64,000 bases of DNA, from NCBI GenBank assembly GCA_029202445.1, contig CP119321.1:310001-374000 (forward strand), given 5' to 3'. The number at the start of each line of letters is the position of its first letter. Positions within the stretch are counted from its first letter, which is position 1. A program made the position numbers and the translations under genes. Source of the stretch: Candidatus Microbacterium phytovorans (GTDB lineage: Bacteria > Actinomycetota > Actinomycetes > Actinomycetales > Microbacteriaceae). This document shows positions 28,344-39,700 of this stretch, one piece after another. The notes beneath the pieces are model-generated. The model made no database searches, was not told where the DNA came from, and was given only the letters and a program-made list of their open reading frames with translations.

Positions 28344-29984
28344 ATGGCAGAACTGTCCATCAGCCCCGACGTCATCCGTGACGCGCTGAAAGACTTCGTC
28401 GCCGCGTACGAACCCACCGCGGCTTCCGCGACCGAGGTCGGCACGGTCATCGACGCCGCCGACGGCATCGCCCACGTCGAGGGTCTCCCCGGCGCCATGG
28501 CGAACGAGCTCGTGCGCTTCGATAACGGTGTCGAGGGCCTCGCGCTGAACCTGGACGAGAACGAGATCGGTGTCGTCGTGCTCGGAGACTTCTCCGGCAT
28601 TCAGGCCGGCCAGAAGGTCACCCGCACGGGTGAGGTGCTCTCGGTCGCCGTCGGAGACGGCTACCTGGGTCGCGTCGTCGACCCGCTCGGCAACCCGATC
28701 GACGGCCTCGGCGAGATCGCGACCACCGGCCGCCGCGCACTCGAGCTCCAGGCGCCCGGCGTTATGGCGCGAAAGAGCGTCCACGAGCCGATGCAGACCG
28801 GCATCAAGGCGATCGACGCCATGATCCCCGTCGGCCGCGGCCAGCGTCAGCTCATCATCGGCGACCGCCAGACGGGCAAGACCGCGATCGCGATCGACAC
28901 GATCATCAACCAGAAGGCGAACTGGGAGTCGGGCGACCCGAACAAGCAGGTCCGCTGCATCTACGTCGCGATCGGCCAGAAGGGCTCGACGATCGCGTCG
29001 GTCAAGGGCGCCCTCGAAGACGCCGGCGCGATGGAGTACACGACCATCGTTGCCGCCCCGGCATCCGACCCGGCCGGCTTCAAGTACCTTGCGCCGTACA
29101 CCGGCTCGGCCATCGGTCAGCACTGGATGTACGACAGCAAGCACGTCCTCATCATCTTCGACGACCTCTCCAAGCAGGCCGAGGCCTACCGTGCGGTGTC
29201 GCTGCTGCTGCGTCGCCCGCCGGGCCGCGAGGCGTACCCCGGCGACGTGTTCTACCTGCACTCGCGTCTGCTCGAGCGTTGCGCGAAGCTGTCGGACGAG
29301 CTCGGTGCCGGGTCGATGACGGGTCTGCCCATCATCGAGACGAAGGCGAACGACGTGTCGGCCTACATCCCGACCAACGTGATCTCGATCACCGACGGCC
29401 AGATCTTCCTCCAGTCCGACCTCTTCAACGCCAACCAGCGGCCCGCGGTCGACGTGGGCATCTCGGTGTCCCGTGTCGGTGGCGACGCGCAGGTGAAGTC
29501 GATCAAGAAGGTCTCCGGAACGCTCAAGCTCGAGCTCGCGCAGTACCGCTCCCTCGAGGCGTTCGCGATGTTCGCGTCCGACCTCGACGCCGCGTCGCGC
29601 CGTCAGCTCGACCGCGGTGCGCGTCTGACCGAGCTGCTCAAGCAGCCCCAGTACGACCCGTACCCCGTCGAGGAGCAGGTCGTCTCGATCTGGGCCGGCA
29701 CCAACGGCAAGCTCGACTCGATCGCCGTCGAGGACGTCCTCCGCTTCGAGCGGGACCTCCTGGACTACCTCAAGCGCAACACGTCGATCCTCGACACGCT
29801 GCGTGACACGAACGTCCTCGACGACGACACGCTCGCCGAGCTCGAGAAGGTCACCGACGCGTTCGTCCTGGAGTTCCAGGGCGGCAAGGGCCAGGCCATC
29901 AACAAGCCCGGTCACGAGGAAGTCGAGGCGGCCAACGTCGACGACGTGAACCAGGAGAAGATCGTCAAGGGACGTCGCGGCTGA
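28344..29984 (+). CDS. atpA: ATP synthase subunit alpha
   Basis: 546 residues. Non-catalytic nucleotide-binding subunit of F1. P-loop [11 protein letters not shown] (about residue 173), then the family region [16 protein letters not shown] and [20 protein letters not shown]. Acidic C-terminal extension. AAAGGAAG ribosome-binding site. A full-length standard member. Confidence 0.98.
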   Translation: MAELSISPDVIRDALKDFVAAYEPTAASATEVGTVIDAADGIAHVEGLPGAMANELVRFDNGVEGLALNLDENEIGVVVLGDFSGIQAGQKVTRTGEVLSVAVGDGYLGRVVDPLGNPIDGLGEIATTGRRALELQAPGVMARKSVHEPMQTGIKAIDAMIPVGRGQRQLIIGDRQTGKTAIAIDTIINQKANWESGDPNKQVRCIYVAIGQKGSTIASVKGALEDAGAMEYTTIVAAPASDPAGFKYLAPYTGSAIGQHWMYDSKHVLIIFDDLSKQAEAYRAVSLLLRRPPGREAYPGDVFYLHSRLLERCAKLSDELGAGSMTGLPIIETKANDVSAYIPTNVISITDGQIFLQSDLFNANQRPAVDVGISVSRVGGDAQVKSIKKVSGTLKLELAQYRSLEAFAMFASDLDAASRRQLDRGARLTELLKQPQYDPYPVEEQVVSIWAGTNGKLDSIAVEDVLRFERDLLDYLKRNTSILDTLRDTNVLDDDTLAELEKVTDAFVLEFQGGKGQAINKPGHEEVEAANVDDVNQEKIVKGRRG

Positions 29985-30017
29985 GCCGCGTCGTCTGACA
30001 CCTGAGACGCAGAACCT

Positions 30018-30923
30018 ATGGGCGCACAACTCCGGGTCTACAAGCAGAAGATCTCCTCTGCTCAGACGACCAAGAAGATCACGAAGGCGATGGAACTCAT
30101 CGCGGCTTCGCGCATCCAGAAGGCGATGGCGCGCGTGCGCGCGTCCTCGCCCTTCGCGCGGGCCGTGACGCAGGCCGTCGCTGCCGTCGCCACCCACTCC
30201 AACGTCCAGCACCCGCTCACCACCGAGCGTGACGTGATCCGCCGCTCCGCGGTGGTCATCTTCGCGTCCGACCGCGGTCTCGCCGGCGCGTTCAACTCGC
30301 AGATTCTCCGTGAGGGTCTGCAGCTGGGTGAGCTGCTGCGCAGCGAGGGCCGCGAGCCGGTCTACTTCCTCGTCGGACGCAAGGCGGTCGGCTTCTTCCA
30401 GTTCCGGCAGATGCCGTGGGCAGGGGAGTGGACGGGCGACACCGATACTCCGCACTTCAACACGGCGGAGCAGATCGCGGGCGCGCTGCTGGAGGCGTAT
30501 GACCTCGGCGGCGAAGACGGCGGCGTGGACGAGATCCACCTCGTGTACAACCGCTTCATCAGCATGATGACGCAGTCGCCCGAGACGGTGCGCCTGCTGC
30601 CGCTCGAGGTCGTCGAGGCCGATGAGGCCGAGGCGAGCGCTCCGTCGCAGGTGTACCCGCTCTACGAGTTCGAGCCGAGCCCGGAGGTCGTCCTCGACGC
30701 GCTCCTGCCGGTGTACATCCAGAGCCGAGTGTTCAACGCCCTCCTGCAGTCCTCCGCGGCCAAGCACGCCGCGACGCAGAAGGCGATGAAGTCGGCCAGC
30801 GACAACGCCGACAAGCTCATCACCGACTACACCCGCCTGCGCAACAACGCGCGTCAGGCCGAGATCACGCAGCAGATCGCCGAGATCGTCGGCGGCGCCG
30901 ACGCCCTGGCATCGGGCAAGTAA
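30018..30923 (+). CDS. atpG: ATP synthase subunit gamma
   Basis: 301 residues. Central rotor shaft. N-terminal coiled-coil helix ([24 protein letters not shown]) and C-terminal helix ending in the conserved [19 protein letters not shown] region. The middle Rossmann-like part includes [10 protein letters not shown]. Standard length; lies between atpA and atpD. Confidence 0.97.
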   Translation: MGAQLRVYKQKISSAQTTKKITKAMELIAASRIQKAMARVRASSPFARAVTQAVAAVATHSNVQHPLTTERDVIRRSAVVIFASDRGLAGAFNSQILREGLQLGELLRSEGREPVYFLVGRKAVGFFQFRQMPWAGEWTGDTDTPHFNTAEQIAGALLEAYDLGGEDGGVDEIHLVYNRFISMMTQSPETVRLLPLEVVEADEAEASAPSQVYPLYEFEPSPEVVLDALLPVYIQSRVFNALLQSSAAKHAATQKAMKSASDNADKLITDYTRLRNNARQAEITQQIAEIVGGADALASGK

Positions 30924-32396
<1,473 letters not shown>

Positions 32397-32397
32397 C

Positions 32398-32658
32398 ATG
32401 GCACTGACGGTGACCCTCGTCTCCGCCGAGGAGGAGGTCTGGCACGGTGAGGCATCCCTCGTCGTCGCGAAGACCGTCGAGGGCGAGATCGGCTTCATGT
32501 CCGGTCACGAGCCTGTTCTCGCCATCCTCGCCGAGGGCCAGGTCCGCATCACGCAGGTCGACGGCACGAAGGTCATCGCCAGCGCGCAGGACGGTTTCCT
32601 CTCGATGGAGGCCGACGAATTGCGGATCGTCGCCGGCCACGCCAGCCTGCAGTCCTGA
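32398..32658 (+). CDS. atpC: ATP synthase subunit epsilon, short form
   Basis: Only 86 residues: the complete N-terminal beta-sandwich (GEIGFMSGHEPVLAIL, then the usual strand pattern) that binds gamma and the c-ring. The C-terminal two-helix domain found in E. coli (139 residues) is missing. A terminator follows 9 bases after the stop, so this is a designed end, not a frameshift. The missing helices are those that inhibit ATP hydrolysis in other bacteria, so inhibition here must work another way or be absent. Confidence 0.93.
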   Translation: MALTVTLVSAEEEVWHGEASLVVAKTVEGEIGFMSGHEPVLAILAEGQVRITQVDGTKVIASAQDGFLSMEADELRIVAGHASLQS

Positions 32659-32666
32659 CACACGTC

Positions 32667-32699
32667 GCAACGCCGCCCGGTTCCGCCGGGCGGCGTTGC
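32667..32699 (+). terminator. terminator of the atp operon
   Basis: A perfect 14-base stem GCAACGCCGCCCGG / CCGGGCGGCGTTGC with a 5-base loop, directly after atpC. No T-run follows, as is common for actinobacterial terminators. Confidence 0.85.
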
Positions 32700-32720
32700 C
32701 GTTCCCGGAGTCCGATCCTC

Positions 32721-33470
32721 ATGCTGATCCTGCTGCCGCCCTCCGAGACCAAGCGTCCGGGAGGCACCGGAGCGCCGCTCGATGTGGATTCCCTCGCGTT
32801 GCCGTCGTTGCGTGAGGCGCGGGACGCGGCGATCACCGCGCTCGTCGGCCTGAGCGCCGATGAGGACGAGGCGATGCGGGTCCTCAAGCTGAGTGAGCGT
32901 CAGCGCGGTGACCTCATCGCCAATGCGACGTTGCGCGAGAGCCCGACGATGCCCGCCGTGGACCGCTACACGGGCGTCCTGTTCGACGCGCTCGACGCGG
33001 CGACGTTGCCCGCTCCGGCGCGACGCTGGCTGCACGGCCACGTGCTCATCCACTCTGCGCCGGTGGGCCCCGTCGCCGCCCTGGACGGTCTCCCCGCCTA
33101 TCGCCTCGCCGCCGGCGCGTCGCTTCCCGGCATCCCTCCGTTGCGCCGTCACTGGGCGGATGCCGTGACCGCCGCCCTCGGCGAGCTGGCGCCGTCGTTC
33201 GTGCTCGACCTGCGTTCGGAGGCGTACGCGGCGCTCGGGCCCGTGCCCGCCGACATCCCGCACGCGTACGTGCGCGTCGTGACCGCGGGCGCCGACGGGG
33301 TGGTGCGGGCACTCAACCACTTCAACAAGCACGCCAAGGGGGAGCTGGTGCGTGCGCTGGCGCTCAGCCGTCCTCGAGTGCGGTCTCTCGGCGGCTTCGC
33401 GTCCTGGGCGTCGTCGCACGGGTGGGAACTGCGAGACGGGAAGCCCGGCGAGATCGAGCTGATGGTCTGA
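32721..33470 (+). CDS. yaaA: YaaA-family (DUF328) peroxide stress protein
   Basis: 249 residues. Signatures are the N-terminal LLPPSETK, LRSEAYAAL and the hallmark NHFNKHAKGELVRAL near the C-terminus. E. coli YaaA lowers free iron and DNA damage during peroxide stress and has a DNA-binding fold. Cytoplasmic. Convergent with the DUF4282 gene, 6 bases apart. Confidence 0.88.
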   Translation: MLILLPPSETKRPGGTGAPLDVDSLALPSLREARDAAITALVGLSADEDEAMRVLKLSERQRGDLIANATLRESPTMPAVDRYTGVLFDALDAATLPAPARRWLHGHVLIHSAPVGPVAALDGLPAYRLAAGASLPGIPPLRRHWADAVTAALGELAPSFVLDLRSEAYAALGPVPADIPHAYVRVVTAGADGVVRALNHFNKHAKGELVRALALSRPRVRSLGGFASWASSHGWELRDGKPGEIELMV

Positions 33471-33476
33471 GCTGTC

Positions 33477-33932
33477 TCAGCCTTCGTGCGTGTTCTGCGC
33501 CGTGCGTTCGGTGTTCTCCGCGATCGCGATGAGCGCGACGACGGACTCGATCACGAACCTCAGCACGACGACAGCGATGAACGCGAGGATCGGCACGACG
33601 ATCACGGTCGACACGATGAGGGAGATCCCTCCGCCGAGGTTCCACCAGAGCGCCCTGATGCCGCCGATGATGCCCCCGAAGAACGCGGCGATGAAGCCGA
33701 TCCCGACGGCGATGAGGCCGACGAGATAGAACGCGCTCGCAAGCCGACGGGTGATGAACGTCGTGAAGGAGATGTCGAACAGGGCGGCGAGGAATCCGCG
33801 CCCGATGTCGTCGACCTCGCCCACCAGACGGGGAACGCCCGTGTCGTCGACCGCTGCCGGAGCGGATGCCGCGGCGGCCTCGGACGCCGGACGGTCGGGA
33901 AGCGGAGGAGGGGTGGGTGTGCTGTCGGTCAT
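33477..33932 (-). CDS. DUF4282 membrane protein
   Basis: 151 residues: Pro/Ala-rich N-terminus, LFDISFTTFITRR motif typical of DUF4282, then two long hydrophobic helices separated by a Gly-rich turn (residues about 70-135). ATG 33932 has a strong GGAAGGAA site; longer upstream frames are rejected. Function of DUF4282 is unknown. The 166 bases upstream to the divergent gene at 34099 hold only promoter DNA. Confidence 0.75.
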   Translation of the reverse strand: MTDSTPTPPPLPDRPASEAAAASAPAAVDDTGVPRLVGEVDDIGRGFLAALFDISFTTFITRRLASAFYLVGLIAVGIGFIAAFFGGIIGGIRALWWNLGGGISLIVSTVIVVPILAFIAVVVLRFVIESVVALIAIAENTERTAQNTHEG

Positions 33933-34098
33933 GGCGGTTCCTTCCGTCGGCTTCATCGCGCGCAACGGCGGTCGCGACCCGTGAAGAACTCCCGGTGTGG
34001 AGATCCTGTGCACCGCTGCGGCTGCTCGCTAGCATGGCACCAGCCGAGACCCTCGGCCGACGGCTCGCCGTCGTCATCGCCCTCGGAAAGGGATCGAG

Positions 34099-34833
34099 AT
34101 GGACTATTCGGACGGAACCGCACTTGCCGCATTGGCGGTCGTGGGTTTCTTGACCTTCCTGCTCGGCGTCGCCGTGTATGTGGTGACGGCCTACTTCCTC
34201 ATGAAGATCTTCGACAAGGCCGGCGTGCAGGGCAGGTGGCGCGCCTGGGTGCCGATCTACAACTTCATGGTGTTCAGCAAGCTCGGCGACCTCAGCCCGT
34301 GGCTCGTACTGATCGCCGGCGGTGCCGCGGTGGTGCTCTTCTGGGTCCCCGGGCTCGGCACGATCCTCGGCCTCGCGATGCACATCATCGCGCTCCTCGC
34401 CGCATGGCGTGTGGGGCTCAAGCTGCAGAAGGAAGCGGTGTGGGTCATCCTGTACTTCTTCCTGTCCCCGGTCTGGCTCGGAATCAACGCCTTCGACAAG
34501 TCGCGCTGGAACCTCAACGTTCCGGCTGCTCCGTGGGCCGGCAACGCGTTCCTCTCGGACACCACGACGTGGGCCGGCATCCCGAGCCAGGCGCCGGCGG
34601 GAGGCTACCCGGCGAACCCCGTGACCGCCCCCGGCTACGTCACGCCGCCGCCGGCCGCTCCCGCCACCCCGCCAGCCGCCAGCACGACGCCTCCGGCCGC
34701 TCCCGCCGCGCCCGAGACGCCCGCTGCGCCTGAGCCGCCCGCCGCGCCCGAGCCGCCCACGACAGAGCCGCCGACCGCGCCGGAGCCGCCCACGACGGAG
34801 CCGCCGACCGCGCCGGAGCCGCCCCGCACCTGA
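34099..34833 (+). CDS. membrane protein (DUF5684-like) with Pro/Thr/Glu-repeat tail
   Basis: 244 residues. Three to four transmembrane helices in residues 1-130 with the loop FDKAGVQGRWRAWVPIYNF, as in the DUF5684 group often labelled signal peptidase-like or large exoprotein. The last 70 residues are a Pro/Ala/Thr/Glu repeat, probably an extended linker. AAAGGGATCGAG precedes the ATG. Followed by a strong terminator. Function unknown. Confidence 0.6.
   Translation: MDYSDGTALAALAVVGFLTFLLGVAVYVVTAYFLMKIFDKAGVQGRWRAWVPIYNFMVFSKLGDLSPWLVLIAGGAAVVLFWVPGLGTILGLAMHIIALLAAWRVGLKLQKEAVWVILYFFLSPVWLGINAFDKSRWNLNVPAAPWAGNAFLSDTTTWAGIPSQAPAGGYPANPVTAPGYVTPPPAAPATPPAASTTPPAAPAAPETPAAPEPPAAPEPPTTEPPTAPEPPTTEPPTAPEPPRT
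34753..34829 (+). repeat. 36-base in-frame tandem repeat (about two copies)
   Basis: The unit, beginning GAGCCGCCCACGAC, encodes EPPTTEPPTAP and is repeated with one third-position change. It forms the end of the Pro-rich tail of the preceding membrane protein and is likely variable in length. Confidence 0.7.
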
Positions 34834-34847
34834 GGATTCTGAACGGC

Positions 34848-34884
34848 ACGGGCCTGTGGCGCTGTCCGGGCGCCACAGGCCCGT
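34848..34884 (+). terminator. strong bidirectional-looking terminator hairpin
   Basis: A perfect 15-base stem, ACGGGCCTGTGGCGC (34848-34862) with GCGCCACAGGCCCGT (34870-34884), and a 7-base loop. It separates the membrane protein from the PP2C gene, whose -10 box TAGAGT (34889-34894) follows at once. Confidence 0.85.
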
Positions 34885-34931
34885 CCACTAGAGTGTGACC
34901 ACGTCCACCGACGATCAGGAAGGGTGGGAGC

Positions 34932-35720
34932 GTGGCCGAATCCGCGACGCAGAGGCATACGGTCTCGTTGCCGGATGGCGATATCGAGCTCGCCTGGTCG
35001 GAAGTGACCCATCGGGGTCGTCGGCGCGATGTGAATCAGGATGCCGTGCTCGCGCTGTACCCCCTCTTCGTCGTCGCTGACGGCATGGGCGGTCACATCG
35101 GCGGCGAGATCGCCTCCACCAGCACGATCACCCGCCTGCGAACGGTCGCCGAGAAAGGCACCGTCACGACCAAGGCGGTCGAGAAGGCACTCGGGCGCGC
35201 GGTCGCCGACATCGACTCTCACCCGGAGGCGACCGACGAGGGCACCGGCACGACCGTGACGGGCGTCTACCTCGACGTCAGCGGTCAGGAACCGACGTGG
35301 GTGACGCTCAACATCGGCGATTCCCGCGTCTACCTCTTCCGCGACGAGAGCCTCGCGCAGATCACCACCGATCACTCGGTCGTGCAGGAGCTCATCGCCG
35401 CCGGCAGGTTGAGTCCGGAAGAGGCGGAGAACCACCCGTACGGCAACGTGATCACGCGTGCCGTAGGCCCGTCCGACGGTGTCGCTCCCGACTACGTGAA
35501 GCTGGAGGTCGTCGACGGCGACCGGTTCGTGGTGTGCAGCGACGGCCTCACGAAGGAATTGACCGACTACGGCATCCTGCACTTCCTGCTCCAGCACGAA
35601 GACCCGACCGAGGCGGTCGACGCGATGCTCGAGGCTGCGCTGGAGAACGGCGGCCGCGACAACATCACGATCATCGTGCTTAACGTCGCGCGCGCGGGCT
35701 CCTCCCCGGCTGAGGACTGA
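34932..35720 (+). CDS. PP2C-family serine/threonine protein phosphatase
   Basis: 262 residues. Metal-dependent phosphatase with all motifs: RRDVNQDA, VVADGMGGHIGGE (metal Asp/Gly), GTGTTVTGVYL, LNIGDSRVYLFR, TRAVG, VVCSDGLTKEL and GRDNITIIV. No transmembrane segment, so it is a cytoplasmic PstP-like enzyme. GTG after GGGTGGGAG; TAGAGT lies about 37 bases upstream. It is followed by an EccC/EssC-like ATPase, so it may act on phosphoproteins of a secretion system. Confidence 0.92.
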   Translation: MAESATQRHTVSLPDGDIELAWSEVTHRGRRRDVNQDAVLALYPLFVVADGMGGHIGGEIASTSTITRLRTVAEKGTVTTKAVEKALGRAVADIDSHPEATDEGTGTTVTGVYLDVSGQEPTWVTLNIGDSRVYLFRDESLAQITTDHSVVQELIAAGRLSPEEAENHPYGNVITRAVGPSDGVAPDYVKLEVVDGDRFVVCSDGLTKELTDYGILHFLLQHEDPTEAVDAMLEAALENGGRDNITIIVLNVARAGSSPAED

Positions 35721-35780
35721 GCCAGCTCGTCCACAGATCGACGTTCCGGCGGACGGACGCGGCGCGGTGGACGCTGGACT

Positions 35781-38546
35781 GTGGGGGTGACCTCACTCCT
35801 CGATGAGCCGATTCGCATGCCGACGGCTCCGGCCCCGCCCGTGCACCCTCCGTTCGCGCTGTGGACGGCGATCGTTCCGGTCGGCGGTGCCGTCGTGTTG
35901 TGGGCGGTCACGGGATCGCCCTACGCGCTCTGGTTCGCAGCCCTCGGTCCCGTCGTCGCCGTTGCGGCACTCTTCGACGGCAAGCGGAGCAGTCGCCGTG
36001 CCCAACGTCGGTCGCGCGATGAGTACGTCCGACAGCTCGCGGAGGTTCGCGACGGCGTGCAAGATCGCCATGAGCAGGAGCGGCGCACGCTGTGGGCGCG
36101 CCATCCGGATGTCGCCGAGTTCGCGAGACGCCCCGACGACGTTTGGCGCCCGGTGGAAAGGCGCGGATCGCTCCTCGTTATCGGCAGGGGAGAGACTCTC
36201 AGCACGGTTCGGCTCGACGGCGGCGCAGGCGACGACGACGGGCGCGAGCTTCGTCGTGTCGCGCGGTCACTGGAAGGCGCTCCCGTCGTCGTACCGGCGA
36301 GAGCGGGCATCGCCATCGTCGGCCCCGCGGTGTGGTCGACTGCGGTCGCACGGGGTCTCGTCCTTCAGATGTGTCTGATCGAACCGCCGAGGCGTCTGCG
36401 GCTGGAGGTCGCCGGGGAGCCGGACCTCGCCGCGCTGCCGCACCACGAGAGCCCCGGGGCGACGTCACTGGGCTTGTTCACCGCGGTGAGTGCTGCCGCG
36501 GATGCCGTGGACATCCCGATCGTCTGCATCGGCGACGGGCCACCCCCGCCGCGGTGCGCGGTCGTCGTGACACTCGTCGCTGCCGGGCGCGCACGAGTGG
36601 AGCACGGCAGCATCAGCACGGAGGTGGAGGTGGAGCTCGTCTCCCACGATCGTGCTCGAGACGTGGTGAGGTGGCTCATCGACAGGGCTGGGCACATGCG
36701 CGATCGCTCGGAGGAGCCGCCGGCGCTCTCCGCGCTCCTCGCGTCGGCATCGGCATCGGCATCTGCTTCGGGCCGGGAAGCACCGGCTGGCGATACGCTG
36801 CCCGCGATCGTCGGTGTCGACGCGACCGGTCCTGCCGTGGTCGACCTCGTTGCAGACGGGCCGCACGCGGTCGTCGTCGGCGTGACGGGCGCGGGCAAGA
36901 GCGAACTCCTCACCAGTTGGGTCGCGGCTCTTGCTGCCATCCGAACGCCTCACGAAGTGTCTTTCCTGCTGGTCGACTTCAAGGGTGGTCGCACGTTCGA
37001 CGCGCTCGCGGGGCTGCCCCACGTGACGGGGGTGCTGACCGACCTCGATGAAGCCGCCGCGGTCAGAGCGATCGGGAGCCTTCGCGCGGAACTACGTCAC
37101 CGAGAGCGTGTGTTGGCCGACGTCGGTGCGCGCGACGTCGAGGAGGCGGGAGATGCCCTCGGCCGCCTCGTCGTGGTGGTCGACGAGTACGCCGCCCTGG
37201 TGGCCGCCCACCCGCCGCTCCACGATCTCTTCGCTGATATCGCCGCGCGAGGCCGTGCGCTCGGGATGCACCTCATTCTCGCGTCGCAGCGATCCGCAGG
37301 GGTGTTCCGCGACGCGGTGCTCGCCAACGCGCCGCTGCGGCTCGCGCTGCGCGTATCCGATCCCGCGGACTCTCGCGCCGTCCTGGGCGTCGATGACGCG
37401 GCCGCGCTGTCGGGTCGGCCCGAGGAACGCGGTGTCTGCCTCGTGCGAGGGCCGGCCGACGCCGCTCCCCGCACCGTGCGGGTCTCCCGGAGCGACCCCG
37501 CCGTGCTCCCGTCGATCCTGGCCGCCGGTCACCCGCCGGCCCGAAAGCCGTGGCTGCCCTCGCTGCCGGAGCGAATCGAACCGGGAAATCTCGTGACGGG
37601 GTCACCGCCCGGAGCGATCGTCCTCGGAATCGCGGACGAACCCGACCTCCAGCGGCAACGTCCGCTTCTTCTCTCCGCTGATGAGCCGGGCCTCCTGGTG
37701 CTCGGCGCCTCCGGCAGCGGACGCACGTCGGTCCTTCGCGCGATCGCCTCGCAGACGCACCACGCGATCGTGATCTCCGCGGAGCCAGAAGAAGGGTGGG
37801 ATGCCGTCGGGCGCGCCGAGCAGGCCACTCCCGGTTCGGTCATCCTCGCCGACGACCTCGACCTGCTCCTGGCCCGACTCGGCGCCGATCATGCTCTGGT
37901 GGTGCGGGACCGGCTCGAGCAGCTGGCGCGCGAGTCGAGATCTCGGGGCATCCGGCTCATCGTGTCCGCCCAGCGTCCGGGCGGCGCCGTCGCGCGCGTC
38001 GCGGATGCGATCCCGCGGCGGTTCCTGCTCGATCATGCGTCTCGCACCGATTGGGTTGCCGCCGGGGGAGAGAGCGCCGACTACGCGCGGTGTCGCCCGG
38101 GCCGCGGGCGGTGCGACGGCATCCTCGTACAGAGCCTCTGGGTTGAGCCCCAGCACGCGCCCACCTCGGAGCCTGCCGTCGCCGTGGAGACGTGGATGCC
38201 GGCGCGTCAGCCGGTGGCGTTCATCGCCCCCGACACATCCGCGACGCGAGCGACGCTCGATCGCTGGCGTTCCGGCGGTGTCGCCATCGACCGCATCGAC
38301 ACGACAGGCGCCGAGCTGCGCCGCGGGGGCGTGCTGTGGGGCACGCCGGACGGATGGCTGGCGCAGTGGCGGCTGCTGGCGGGTGCGCGGGCAGAGGCGC
38401 AGCTCGTGGTCGACACGGCGTGTGCGAGTGAGTACCGCACCATCACCGGATCTTCGGAGATACCGCCCTTCGCGCTCCCGAGGGCGCGTCGGGCATGGCT
38501 GCGCACACCCGACGGGTCCACACGACGTATCGTGCTGCCGGTATGA
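35781..38546 (+). CDS. EccC/EssC-like FtsK/SpoIIIE ATPase
   Basis: 921 residues. Two transmembrane helices near residues 20-65 followed by a basic stretch, as in type VII secretion ATPases. ATPase 1 has Walker A VTGAGKSELLTSW (about 368-380), the LVDFKGG motif, Walker B VVVVDEYAAL (about 466) and LILASQR. ATPase 2 has GASGSGRTS (about 640) in place of a Walker A Lys, and VILADDLDLL, so it may bind but not hydrolyse ATP. No third module and no WXG100 gene is nearby. GTG start; weak TGGACT box 6 bases upstream. Possibly an orphan type VII-like motor or a DNA/protein pump. Confidence 0.85.
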   Translation: MGVTSLLDEPIRMPTAPAPPVHPPFALWTAIVPVGGAVVLWAVTGSPYALWFAALGPVVAVAALFDGKRSSRRAQRRSRDEYVRQLAEVRDGVQDRHEQERRTLWARHPDVAEFARRPDDVWRPVERRGSLLVIGRGETLSTVRLDGGAGDDDGRELRRVARSLEGAPVVVPARAGIAIVGPAVWSTAVARGLVLQMCLIEPPRRLRLEVAGEPDLAALPHHESPGATSLGLFTAVSAAADAVDIPIVCIGDGPPPPRCAVVVTLVAAGRARVEHGSISTEVEVELVSHDRARDVVRWLIDRAGHMRDRSEEPPALSALLASASASASASGREAPAGDTLPAIVGVDATGPAVVDLVADGPHAVVVGVTGAGKSELLTSWVAALAAIRTPHEVSFLLVDFKGGRTFDALAGLPHVTGVLTDLDEAAAVRAIGSLRAELRHRERVLADVGARDVEEAGDALGRLVVVVDEYAALVAAHPPLHDLFADIAARGRALGMHLILASQRSAGVFRDAVLANAPLRLALRVSDPADSRAVLGVDDAAALSGRPEERGVCLVRGPADAAPRTVRVSRSDPAVLPSILAAGHPPARKPWLPSLPERIEPGNLVTGSPPGAIVLGIADEPDLQRQRPLLLSADEPGLLVLGASGSGRTSVLRAIASQTHHAIVISAEPEEGWDAVGRAEQATPGSVILADDLDLLLARLGADHALVVRDRLEQLARESRSRGIRLIVSAQRPGGAVARVADAIPRRFLLDHASRTDWVAAGGESADYARCRPGRGRCDGILVQSLWVEPQHAPTSEPAVAVETWMPARQPVAFIAPDTSATRATLDRWRSGGVAIDRIDTTGAELRRGGVLWGTPDGWLAQWRLLAGARAEAQLVVDTACASEYRTITGSSEIPPFALPRARRAWLRTPDGSTRRIVLPV

Positions 38547-38552
38547 CGGGGC

Positions 38553-39668
38553 TCAGCTCAGGACGTCGGCCAACGGCGTCAGTTCGAGACCGTGCGCCGC
38601 CGCGACGCCGGGGTTCACGACAGCTCCGCCCGTCGTGTTCAGACCCGTTGCCAGCGACGCGTCCGCCGTGAGCGCCTGCTCCCACCCGAGCGAGGCGATG
38701 CGCCGAACGTAGGGGAGGGTCGCATTGGTCAGCGCGGATGTCGACGTATTCGGCACCGCACCGGGCATGTTGGCCACGCAGTAGAACATGCTGCCGTGCA
38801 CTGCGAATGTCGGATCGGCGTGGGTGGTGGGGCGGGTGTCTTCGAAGCAGCCCCCCTGGTCGACGGCGATGTCCACCAGCACCGATCCTGGCCGCATGCG
38901 GCTGACCATGTCGTTCGTCACCAGCTTGGGCGCCTTGGCACCCGGGATGAGCACCGAGCCGATCACGAGGTCGCTTCCGACGACCGCGCGATCGAGGTCG
39001 AGGGGATTGGAGGAGGCTGTCTTGACGCGTCCCTGGAAATGATCGTCGAGGAAGCGCAGACGCTGGATGTTCGTGTCGAAGATCGTGACGTCGGCGCCCA
39101 GACCGGCGGCGATCACCGCAGCGTTGGCACCGGCGACACCGCCGCCGATCACCGTCACCGTCGCAGGGCGCGTGCCCGGGACGCCCGACATCAGCAGACC
39201 GAGCCCCCCAGCGGAGCGGAGGAGGGTGGCAGCACCCACCGTCGGCGCGAGACGTCCGGCGACCTCGCTCATCGGCGCGAGCAGGGGCAGCCCGCCACCT
39301 GCCTGCTGAACCGTCTCGTACGCGATCGCCGTCACTCGATCGGCGACGAGCCGTTCGGTGAGCGGGCGATCCGCCGCCAGATGGAGGTAGGTGAACAGCA
39401 CCAGATCGTCGCGGAAGTAGTCGTACTCGGCGGCGACCGGCTCCTTCACCTTGAGGAGCAGCTCTGCCCGCGCCCAGACCTCGGCGGCGTCGTCGAGCAG
39501 GACCGCCCCGGCATCCGTGTACTCCGCGTCGGACATGGATGAGCCGAGACCCGCTCCCCGCTGGACGAGCACCTCGTGGCCCGCAGCGACGAGATCGTGC
39601 ACACCCGCAGGGGTGAGGGCGACGCGATACTCGTTGTTCTTGATCTCGGTGGGAACGCTGATCCTCAT
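38553..39668 (-). CDS. ald: alanine dehydrogenase
   Basis: 371 residues. Interconverts L-alanine and pyruvate plus ammonia with NAD. N-terminal RISVPTEIKNNEYRVALTP, catalytic Lys in LLLKVKEP, His in LFTYLHLA, Rossmann GGGVAGANAAVIAAG, and MPGAVPNTSTSALTNATLPY. Soluble hexameric enzyme used in alanine catabolism or low-oxygen redox balance. ATG follows GGAGAGGAAA. Convergent with the ATPase gene. Confidence 0.97.
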   Translation of the reverse strand: MRISVPTEIKNNEYRVALTPAGVHDLVAAGHEVLVQRGAGLGSSMSDAEYTDAGAVLLDDAAEVWARAELLLKVKEPVAAEYDYFRDDLVLFTYLHLAADRPLTERLVADRVTAIAYETVQQAGGGLPLLAPMSEVAGRLAPTVGAATLLRSAGGLGLLMSGVPGTRPATVTVIGGGVAGANAAVIAAGLGADVTIFDTNIQRLRFLDDHFQGRVKTASSNPLDLDRAVVGSDLVIGSVLIPGAKAPKLVTNDMVSRMRPGSVLVDIAVDQGGCFEDTRPTTHADPTFAVHGSMFYCVANMPGAVPNTSTSALTNATLPYVRRIASLGWEQALTADASLATGLNTTGGAVVNPGVAAAHGLELTPLADVLS

Positions 39669-39700
39669 GGGGTTTCCTCTCCGCGCCCGGGTACGGGCTC

